From the NCBI GenBank assembly GCA_964646605.1, contig CAZYEX010000100.1:1-27512 (forward strand): a DNA stretch of 27,512 nucleotides. Direction: 5' to 3'. The notes beneath the pieces are model-generated. The model saw only the letters and a list, made by a program, of their open reading frames with translations, was not told where the DNA came from and did not search any database. This document shows positions 7,078 through 13,568 of this stretch, in pieces. The DNA is from SBAX01 sp964646605 (GTDB lineage: Bacteria; Planctomycetota; Phycisphaerae; UBA1845). Every line of letters begins with the position of its first letter. The first letter of the stretch is position 1. Made by a program: the position numbers and the translations under genes.

Positions 7078-7331
7078 AGCTCCTCGTCGATGGTTCGCTG
7101 CGCGGCCAAGATGCGGTCAAACTCGGGATCCTCGACCCACGTCCCGATCAAGTGGTCGAGGTCGTGATATCGGACGGTGGCGTGCCCGACCGCGGCGCGG
7201 CGCAGGGCCTCCACGGCCGTCTCGTTGAGGCTCTTGCCGCTGGCCTTGGCACGCCTGCGCAGGGCACGATCGACCTCCTCGGGAACGTTCCGGATGGTGT
7301 ACTGCTTGAGTTTCGGACTCCGCCGCTTCAT
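7068..7331 (-). CDS. vapB: Ribbon-helix-helix antitoxin, FitA/VapB-like
   Basis: An 87-aa antitoxin. Residues 9-50 (QYTIRNVPEEVDRALRRRA, SGKSLNETAVEAL) match the ribbon-helix-helix DNA-binding fold of FitA-like antitoxins: a beta strand, then two helices. The C-terminal half (DHLIGTWVEDPEFDRILA) is the expected toxin-binding region. The start ATG at 7331 was chosen because the RHH strand begins immediately after it and an excellent promoter lies just upstream, close enough to predict a leaderless or nearly leaderless mRNA. The reading frame upstream of 7331 has no conserved content. The antitoxin precedes and overlaps the toxin, as is usual, and should autorepress the operon. Confidence 0.92.
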   Translation of the reverse strand: MKRRSPKLKQYTIRNVPEEVDRALRRRAKASGKSLNETAVEALRRAAVGHATVRYHDLDHLIGTWVEDPEFDRILAAQRTIDEELWR

Positions 7332-7337
7332 GCCTAC

Positions 7338-7366
7338 ATTATCGGCAGGCAGTGCAGGCACGTCAA
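7338..7366 (-). promoter_or_regulatory. vapBC promoter with possible operator
   Basis: On the minus strand TTGACG (7366-7361) is followed by a 17-bp spacer and GATAAT (7343-7338). Only 6 nt separate the -10 box from the antitoxin ATG at 7331. The spacer contains the small inverted repeat GTGCAGGCAC (7352-7361) and the direct repeat GCAGGC, a reasonable place for RHH antitoxin binding. Confidence 0.65.
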
Positions 7367-7493
7367 GAGGCAAACCTGCCGGACGTAGGGCGGGCGCCGC
7401 GTTATGGTTCGGACCGTGCGTTCCAGGCCCCAACGAGGACCGGGATGTAACTGCGTGGGACGCTTGTGCGACAAGGGGCCCGGTGGTTCTTCC

Positions 7494-7522
7494 TTGCATC
7501 GGCGACCTAACGCGGGTATATT
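7494..7522 (+). promoter_or_regulatory. Promoter for the secreted protein gene at 7626
   Basis: TTGCAT (7494-7499), 17-bp spacer, TATATT (7517-7522; 5 of 6 to TATAAT). It implies a leader of about 100 nt before the ATG at 7626. It lies in the divergent gap with vapBC. Confidence 0.55.
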
Positions 7523-7625
7523 TGGACCGATCGGCCTGGAGACTCGGCAAGGGAGACGCACGGGCCATGCGCATCCGCACCCCTTACGTTCCACTCCGAA
7601 CCGACTTGGAGAAAGGTCCGCACCT

Positions 7626-9365
7626 ATGACAACGCGAAGTTCATCGAACGGCGCGCTCGGTTTTGCGAGCGCGATGGTCCTGGGACTCGCCTGGGCTGCA
7701 TCGCCCATCGCCGCCGCGGAACCGCCGCGTACGCCCTCTGCCGCCGCGCCGTCGGCGAGTGCCGGCTTGGTCACCGGCGACGCGCCACACCTGCAATCCG
7801 TCATCGCCGGTGTTCCGCCGACCGCGGAAATCCGCATCACGCCGGTTGCGCCCAAGATGGGCACGTACCCGCTCGGAACCGAAATCCTGCACCAGGCGTT
7901 GAACGCACCGCAGGGCGGTTTCCGAGTGTGGTTCGATGTCTTTCTGAAGAACTGGGACCCCAATCAGGATGACTCCCCCAAGCTCACGGGAGAGCAGGTT
8001 AAGCTCGACGGTTCCGGTTGGCTTGGTGCGAACGCGAATCCGCCCAACCCCGGCGTCGACCTCATGCCGCCTGTAATACAGTGTGGAAACAACTCGGACT
8101 GCGCCATGGCGACCGGTGACGATGTCAGCAAACGGTGCGACTTCAGCCATTGCAAGATGTTCTATCAGAATGAAGTTAGACCCGATTGGTTCTGCGTGGG
8201 GAACGGATGTGTTCGGGACTGCGAGAACACCTTCTTCAATTCTTCACCGCGATGTTTCGCGTATACGACCATCGAAGAATTCATCCATGACAACGGGTTC
8301 GAAAAATACCTGGCCACGTTGGTTCTCGATGTACCGATGGGTGCGCATAGCGTTTACACCATAGCCTTGGTCCCGGACCAGACAATCCTCTTCACCGCCG
8401 ACAATGGGCCTCCCGTCGATATCCCCATCGCGCGGCTGCTGAACGCTTACGTCAATATCGCAGGCCCGCCGATTTCCACTTGCGAGCCCGCTAATTCCGC
8501 AGGAGTGCCCAAGAACCGAGCGCTTTCCATGACGATCCTGCCCGCGTCCATGCCCAGTCCCACGGCGGCGCTGCGGGTCAAGTTGATCGACTTGCAGAAC
8601 CCGGTCCCGCCGAATTCGCAAGGGTTTCCGCCGCCGAATTTCTCGACCTACGAATCCGGCCCCATGTGCGGCGACCCGGACGGGTGCGTGCGCTGGGTCG
8701 GTCCGCCAAGAGAGTATTACGAGTGCAGCGTGGGCAACGACCCGGCCGGAACGTTCAAACGGGCGCGTCTGCAGTGCACGCCCTACTACCACGACTGGGG
8801 CGGCGAGTCGCTCTTCCACATCACTGGTGCGGAAGTCATGCCCAGCTCCGCCTATGACGTGGAAATCCTCGCCGACACCTGCATGGGCAACGAGTCGACG
8901 TGCGGCGATGTTTCCGCGCCGATTCGGATGCTGACGTCTCGTCATGGCGACATAGGCCCGCCGTTCAATCCCCCGGCGGCCTCCGCCCAGCCCGATGCTT
9001 TGGACGTCGTGGCCATGCTCGACAAGTTCGCCTGCCGATGCGGCTCGTACACCAAGGCCCAGACCCAACTGCAACCCAACGAGGTGGAATCCTTCTGGGA
9101 AGTCAACGCTCTCGACGCCGTACAAGTGACCGACGCATTCCGAGGGCGGGCTTATCCCTACAGCGGACCCTGCCCTTGCCCGTCGATGGTCGCCTGCGAC
9201 GACGTGCCTTGCACGTCGGCCGCTCCATGCGGCAGCGGGTTGTGCGTGAAAACTTGCGTGGGCGGCGACAACGGAGACGAGCCTTGCCGCAATGATGAAC
9301 ACTGCCCCGGCGGAATGTGCGGCGCGGGCTATTGCCGCGACGCCTGCGGGCGCTGCACACCGTAA
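7626..9365 (+). CDS. Secreted Cys-rich protein with dockerin-like C-terminal domain
   Basis: A 579-aa protein of unknown function. The N-terminus (MTTRSSSNGALGF followed by a hydrophobic stretch ending AASPIAAA) is a Sec signal peptide. Residues 60-430 show no domain I recognise but carry many Cys and a CGNNSDCAMATGDD segment of the DC-N-D type. From about residue 439 there is a domain starting RHGDIGPPFNPP with two dockerin-like helices (QPDALDVVAMLDKF and VNALDAVQVTDAFRG), then a 13-Cys tail ending YCRDACGRCTP. The same architecture, with all 13 cysteines, recurs in the fragment at 22714-23043, and the dockerin-like part recurs at the end of the protein at 13569-16436. This points to a shared sorting or assembly module. 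ATG 7626 has GGAG upstream at 7608-7611. Convergent with the aminotransferase gene, 11 bp apart. Confidence 0.8.
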   Translation: MTTRSSSNGALGFASAMVLGLAWAASPIAAAEPPRTPSAAAPSASAGLVTGDAPHLQSVIAGVPPTAEIRITPVAPKMGTYPLGTEILHQALNAPQGGFRVWFDVFLKNWDPNQDDSPKLTGEQVKLDGSGWLGANANPPNPGVDLMPPVIQCGNNSDCAMATGDDVSKRCDFSHCKMFYQNEVRPDWFCVGNGCVRDCENTFFNSSPRCFAYTTIEEFIHDNGFEKYLATLVLDVPMGAHSVYTIALVPDQTILFTADNGPPVDIPIARLLNAYVNIAGPPISTCEPANSAGVPKNRALSMTILPASMPSPTAALRVKLIDLQNPVPPNSQGFPPPNFSTYESGPMCGDPDGCVRWVGPPREYYECSVGNDPAGTFKRARLQCTPYYHDWGGESLFHITGAEVMPSSAYDVEILADTCMGNESTCGDVSAPIRMLTSRHGDIGPPFNPPAASAQPDALDVVAMLDKFACRCGSYTKAQTQLQPNEVESFWEVNALDAVQVTDAFRGRAYPYSGPCPCPSMVACDDVPCTSAAPCGSGLCVKTCVGGDNGDEPCRNDEHCPGGMCGAGYCRDACGRCTP

Positions 9366-9373
9366 TCAGTGCA

Positions 9374-9396
9374 GCGTCACGCCTTGTGGGTGACGC
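9374..9396. terminator. Stem-loop between convergent genes at 9.37 kb
   Basis: GCGTCAC (9374-9380) and GTGACGC (9390-9396) form a perfect 7-bp stem around the 9-nt loop GCCTTGTGG. It overlaps the stop codon of the minus-strand aminotransferase gene and begins 9 bp after the stop of the plus-strand gene. The loop and the stem layout resemble the hairpin at 6663-6691. Confidence 0.45.
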
Positions 9397-10684
9397 CGGG
9401 CGCCACTGGCGGCTTGTCCGCCAGCGACCGTCCCTTCATCGCGTAGAACGCCCTAACCGCGCGACCGATCCGGGCGACGTCCGGCCGCGTCAGACTCGGG
9501 TAATTCGGCAATCGGACGATCCGCGCTTGCACCTCTCGGGCGACGGGGCAATCCACGAAGAATTCACGGTACATGGGCAGATCGGCGCAGTTGAGGTATT
9601 CGCTGGTCTCGCAGTCGATGCCCCGGCGGAAAAGGTACTCGCAGAGTTCGCCCGCCCGGTCGGCCAGGATCCCGTAATACAAACCGTTCGCCCGCGAGTC
9701 CGAAGAATCACTCCCCTTCGGGGGCGTAATCTGCGGGATGCCTCGCAATTCTGCGTCAAGCCACGCCCCAACTCTGCGCCGCGCTTCGATCAGTTCCTCG
9801 ACGCGGCGCAGTTGACTTCGACCCAAGCGTGCCTGAAAGGGGTGGAGCGGTGGCACGGTCTCGGGGCGGAACTGCCGATCCGTCCGCGGTGTCTCGGTCA
9901 TCATCTTTCGCTGAAAGTCAGGCCGGATCGCCCGCAGGGCGCGGAGCACAGGCCAAGCGCCGAAACTGAAGGGCCAGCGCCGAGTCCCCACGTCCATGAT
10001 TGCCCCGGTGATCGCTTTCTTGAATCCCTTCGCCCGCGGCTGCACCGCGCGCAGATCGCCCAATCGACGGCGGATCGCGCCGGCGAGGGCATCGTCGTCG
10101 GTGGTGACCATCCCCCCCCCGAAGGTGGTTACGAGTTTCAGCACGCTGAAACTGTAGATGGCCGCGGCGCCGAAGGTCCCCACGGACCGTTCGCCGACTC
10201 GGCTCCCCAGGGCGTGGGCACAGTCTTCGAGCAGAATCAAGTTCCTGCGCCGGGCGAGGTCCCCCAGGGCGCGGACATCCGCCGGGTGCCCAAACATGTG
10301 CGTGGCGAGCAGCACCCGCGTGCGAGGGGTGATGTGCGTCTCCGCCAAGGCGGCGTCAATGTTGAAATCCTCGCGGCGAATATCGCAAAAACGCGGCGTC
10401 AGTCCGAGTTGGCAGAACCGTTCCACGACGGCAAAGAGATTGAACGCCGGCACGATGACCTCGTCGCCGGGCCCAAGCCCCAAGGCCTCGAGCAGCACGT
10501 GCAGCCCCAACCGCCCCGAGGACACGGCGATGGCATGTCGGCACCCCACGTACTCGGCGAACTCGCGCTCGAACGCCGCCGTCGCATCCAGCCTCTCGCG
10601 GCGACCAAGGAGCGCACCCGCCATCCGTGCATAATCGAAAGCCGTGGTCTCGATTTGATGACGGGGAATGGCGAAAATGTGCAC
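9377..10684 (-). CDS. DegT/DnrJ/EryC1/StrS-family PLP-dependent aminotransferase
   Basis: A 435-aa enzyme of the sugar aminotransferase family, which uses PLP to aminate keto-sugars or related substrates (some members are dehydratases). Visible motifs are AVSSGRLGLHVLLEALGLGP (PLP phosphate region, about 53-72), DEVIVPAFN, LEDCAHALGS (PLP-ring Asp) and YSFSVLKLVTTFGGGM with the internal-aldimine Lys K183. The C-terminal part, unusually Arg-rich, is less conserved. The codons of the GGG motif form a run of nine C (10112-10120 on the plus strand). The start is GTG 10684 with AAGGAC eight bases upstream. It follows the radical SAM gene by 15 bp and is surely in the same operon, so the two probably act on one pathway; no substrate can be named. 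Confidence 0.9.
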   Translation of the reverse strand: MHIFAIPRHQIETTAFDYARMAGALLGRRERLDATAAFEREFAEYVGCRHAIAVSSGRLGLHVLLEALGLGPGDEVIVPAFNLFAVVERFCQLGLTPRFCDIRREDFNIDAALAETHITPRTRVLLATHMFGHPADVRALGDLARRRNLILLEDCAHALGSRVGERSVGTFGAAAIYSFSVLKLVTTFGGGMVTTDDDALAGAIRRRLGDLRAVQPRAKGFKKAITGAIMDVGTRRWPFSFGAWPVLRALRAIRPDFQRKMMTETPRTDRQFRPETVPPLHPFQARLGRSQLRRVEELIEARRRVGAWLDAELRGIPQITPPKGSDSSDSRANGLYYGILADRAGELCEYLFRRGIDCETSEYLNCADLPMYREFFVDCPVAREVQARIVRLPNYPSLTRPDVARIGRAVRAFYAMKGRSLADKPPVAPGVTHKA

Positions 10685-10699
10685 GTGGCCGGTCCTTGG

Positions 10700-12115
10700 C
10701 TACGAAAGCGTTCCCAGCCCCAATCGCACCAGCTTGCGAAACTCGAACAAACTGCGGAGGTCCAGGAGTTTTTCCAGAATGACCGCCGGGCGAAGATAGA
10801 AAGATCGCACCGCCTCGCGGCGCAACTCCTCGACCTTCTGCGGAGTGAGATGGCGATGCTTGATGTTGCTCGATGAAAAGGCGTAGTCGCACGCTCCCTC
10901 GTGCAGGAAACCCTCCTTACGGGCGCGGGCTTCGTAGTCGGTCCCCGGCAGGGCGTTGACCACGTTGAAGGACACGTAGTGGGGCCGCAGGGACCGTGCA
11001 AAGTCGATGGTCGCACGAACGTCCTTTTCCGTGTCATCCTCGAAGGCCAGCATGATGAAGGCCGTCGTCTCGATGCCCAACCGCCGGCAGTCGCCGAAGA
11101 CCTCCCGGATGCGAACATCGGTGATCTTCTTGTCCACGCGTCGCCGTGTCGCTTCGTTGGCGTGCTCCACGCCGAACTCGATCCCGTAGCACCCCGCCTT
11201 CTTCATGGCCTCCAGAACGTCGGGCGTAGCCACATCCACCCGCGTCGTGCAAAGCCAGCGCAAGCGCAGCTTCCGGGCGGCGAGCTTTCGCAGAAACTCC
11301 TCGGCCAACTTCTTGTGCAGGGCGAAGGTCAGGTCTTTGAAGTAGACCTCGCGGAATCCCAAGGCGTCGATCTCGGTCAGCTCGTCGATCACGTCGTCCA
11401 CGTCGCGGTAGAGCATCTTGCGATAGAGCTGGTTGTCGATGCAGAATTCGCAGGTGTACGGGCATCCAAACGCCCATTGCACGCACGTCACCGGACCGCG
11501 CTTGCTCTGTGGAAAGCAGTACCGTTTGTCCTTGAAGATCGAATGCTCGGGACGAGGGATTTGCAGTCCCTCGCCGTAGCGGACTTTGACCTCCGGGATC
11601 AGCGAGCGCGTGGGACGTTGCACGGCGATGTTGAAGGGCTCGACCCGCGAATCGCCGCCGGACGTCAGCAGCGCGGCTAGGTTGTGCTCGGCCGTGTTGA
11701 GAATCACTCCGTCAAGCCACGAATGGTCGGCCATCAGCCGCGCCAGACGCATCGGCTCCCGCTGCGTCAGAATGCTGCCTACGGCGTAACAAGGCACGGC
11801 CCCGAGTTTGGCTTTCAGCTCGCCGAGGCTCCGAAGCTCATCATCAACCCGCGAGCTGGAAGTGAGTGACACGATCCCGGCAGCGCCAAGTTCTCGCGCC
11901 TGATCCGCGACTTGATCCCAGGAAAGATGATTCAACTGCGCGTCAAGGAAGACGGGCCGAAACCCGGCCTGGCGCACGGCGCCGGAGAGCAGAATCAAGT
12001 CGATGTTGGGGAAGGGGTCGTTGCGGGCGCCGTCTTTCTCGCGCAGCGTGCCACGCCTACAGAAATCCCCCGCCGCCGGCGGATCCAACAAGAGAAACGC
12101 CCGTGCTTCGCCCAT
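10700..12115 (-). CDS. B12-binding-domain radical SAM protein
   Basis: A 471-aa protein of the cobalamin-dependent radical SAM class. The N-terminal 150 residues have the layout of a B12-binding fold (AFLLLDPP, IDLILLSGAVRQAGFRPVFLD, AAGIVSLTSS), although the DxHxxG cobalamin ligand motif is not obvious. The radical SAM cluster motif is C218-x3-C222-x2-C225 (CPYTCEFC), followed by EVYFKDLTFALHKK and the GIEFGVEHANEATRRRVDKK segment. Related families act on lipids, hopanoids, tetrapyrroles or natural products. The first gene of a two-gene operon with the PLP aminotransferase. The ATG at 12115 starts directly before the first predicted strand; no strong Shine-Dalgarno is seen. Confidence 0.9.
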   Translation of the reverse strand: MGEARAFLLLDPPAAGDFCRRGTLREKDGARNDPFPNIDLILLSGAVRQAGFRPVFLDAQLNHLSWDQVADQARELGAAGIVSLTSSSRVDDELRSLGELKAKLGAVPCYAVGSILTQREPMRLARLMADHSWLDGVILNTAEHNLAALLTSGGDSRVEPFNIAVQRPTRSLIPEVKVRYGEGLQIPRPEHSIFKDKRYCFPQSKRGPVTCVQWAFGCPYTCEFCIDNQLYRKMLYRDVDDVIDELTEIDALGFREVYFKDLTFALHKKLAEEFLRKLAARKLRLRWLCTTRVDVATPDVLEAMKKAGCYGIEFGVEHANEATRRRVDKKITDVRIREVFGDCRRLGIETTAFIMLAFEDDTEKDVRATIDFARSLRPHYVSFNVVNALPGTDYEARARKEGFLHEGACDYAFSSSNIKHRHLTPQKVEELRREAVRSFYLRPAVILEKLLDLRSLFEFRKLVRLGLGTLS

Positions 12116-12224
12116 GCGTGCCCAACTCGCGCAATCGGAAGCCGCGGTTTGCCCCAGAAGGCGATCGCCTCAAAGTCCGGGAAACCGGCGCGTCCGATCA
12201 CTCACGGTTCGGCATGGTGCAACG

Positions 12225-12243
12225 ACGGGTTTAGCAAGCCCGT
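12225..12243. terminator. Stem-loop between the dockerin gene and the radical SAM operon
   Basis: ACGGGTT (12225-12231) pairs with AGCCCGT (12237-12243), 7 bp including one T-G wobble, loop TAGCA. It lies 43 bp downstream of the dockerin gene stop and could end that transcript, but has no T run on the minus strand. Confidence 0.35.
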
Positions 12244-12285
12244 TCTTTCCGGGCAAAGAAGCGTCCGATAACTGACTATTCTCCC

Positions 12286-13443
12286 TTACGACCCTGCACC
12301 AGCGGCGCTAGCGCCGGGCCGGCCGGTGACCAGCTCCAGTAGCGAGAGGAGATCGCCCGGCCCGAGCGAGCCGTTGCCATCGACATCCGATCGGTAGGCT
12401 GCGAGGGTCTCCTGGCCGTTCAGGGCGCGGATCAAAGTGAGCACGTCTTGGGAATCGGCTTTGCCGTCGGCGTTCACGTCCCCGGGGAAGCACCCGATCT
12501 TCGAGCTGGACTTGCTGGCTTTGTGGGTAATGGTCGTCCAACCGCCCACGCGAACCGCGCGGTCGAGTTCCAGTGTCGCGTTGGAGCCGTTCCCGACGAT
12601 GCGCTTGACTTTCGGCGGAGAGCTGGTCCCGTCTTCGAGAACCAAGTCCTCCGGAACCACTCCGCTGCTTTCGCAATTGAACGCGAGGAAGATTTTGTCC
12701 CACGCCCCGCGTCCGGCCGCAGCACCCTTGGGGCGCCGAGCGTCGACGGCCCCGCTGGGCGGATCGCTGGAAAGCAACTTCCGCCACCGCGCGTCATTGG
12801 AGACGGTCACCGTAAGGCGCTCGTACTCGACGGGCGTGATCTCCGCGTTGTCGGTGGAGAGCAGCGAGGAGGTGTACGGGTCCTCGACCAACTGCAACGT
12901 AAACGTGCCCTTGGCGTTGGGCGTAGGGCGGAGCTTGAGCAGGCCGCAGGAAAACTTGGTCCCGTCCTGGGGACTGACCGGCCCGTCGTAGGGGTCAAGA
13001 AGGACGCTCAGATAACGGTACCCGGCCGACACCGTGTCCGTCAGCGGAATCGTCGGTCGCCCTTTGTGAACCCATTGCGGGTCGGTGTCATCGATCAACG
13101 CATTCGGATCCTTGTCCGGGCGCATCTGAAACTCGTTGGGCTGGACAACGCCTTCGTCGCCCGTGGCGTAGCTGTTGTCATCGATCTTGATCTGATAGGC
13201 GCGCAGCTTCTCGCCCATCGGCGACCAGTCGCGTACAAAAATTTTGGCGGTAATGATGTCACCCGAAGCGACGGTGACCTTTTTCACCGGCCCGCCTGGA
13301 ATCACGATGTCGTTGACCCCGACCGCCTCCAAAGAGTAGGTGGGCACGGCCACGGACGACTCCGCGGGCGCTTGCGCGTAAACGCCCGCGCCCCATACCA
13401 CCGCCAAGAGACCGATCCCCCCGCGTCTAATCTGAGCCAACAC
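12286..13443 (-). CDS. Secreted protein with C-terminal type I dockerin domain
   Basis: A 385-aa protein. A short signal peptide (residues 1-23, ending VYAQA) is followed by a region beginning VTVASGDIITAKIFVRDWSP, whose spacing recalls cohesin-like or beta-sandwich modules but is not diagnostic. Residues about 317-375 form a dockerin: GDVNADGKADSQDVLTLIRAL and SDVDGNGSLGPGDLLSLLEL, both with the calcium-binding D-x-N/D-x-D/N-G pattern followed by the dockerin helix. In planctomycetes such domains are widespread without cellulosomes and are thought to serve attachment or complex assembly. The start is GTG 13443, supported by GAGGAGG (13451-13457) seven bases upstream. No partner cohesin is seen in the window. 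Confidence 0.85.
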   Translation of the reverse strand: MLAQIRRGGIGLLAVVWGAGVYAQAPAESSVAVPTYSLEAVGVNDIVIPGGPVKKVTVASGDIITAKIFVRDWSPMGEKLRAYQIKIDDNSYATGDEGVVQPNEFQMRPDKDPNALIDDTDPQWVHKGRPTIPLTDTVSAGYRYLSVLLDPYDGPVSPQDGTKFSCGLLKLRPTPNAKGTFTLQLVEDPYTSSLLSTDNAEITPVEYERLTVTVSNDARWRKLLSSDPPSGAVDARRPKGAAAGRGAWDKIFLAFNCESSGVVPEDLVLEDGTSSPPKVKRIVGNGSNATLELDRAVRVGGWTTITHKASKSSSKIGCFPGDVNADGKADSQDVLTLIRALNGQETLAAYRSDVDGNGSLGPGDLLSLLELVTGRPGASAAGAGS

Positions 13444-13470
13444 CGGCGATCCTCCTCAAAACCGTACAAA

Positions 13471-13531
13471 AGGGGTGGAACCCCCGCGGGGTCGGAAACC
13501 AAATTCCAACCACGCAGGGGTTGACACCCCT
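13471..13531. repeat. GC-rich imperfect inverted repeats upstream of the dockerin gene
   Basis: AGGGGTGGAACCCCC (13471-13485) and AGGGGTTGACACCCCT (13516-13531) are imperfect inverted copies; each is also nearly self-complementary. They lie between the sugar dehydrogenase gene stop and the dockerin gene start, so they could form the terminator of the first or the leader structure of the second. Confidence 0.4.
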
Positions 13532-13568
13532 TAAAGTGCCAATGCCCCACAGTGTACCGTCCCGCCCG

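Noticed and set aside
7332..7580. Longer vapB with about 80 extra N-terminal residues
   Set aside because: The extension crosses the strong promoter and carries no RHH or other pattern.
9317..10876. 519-aa plus-strand frame opposite the aminotransferase
   Set aside because: Shadow of the minus-strand gene, which has the full set of PLP motifs; the plus-strand translation shows no domain.
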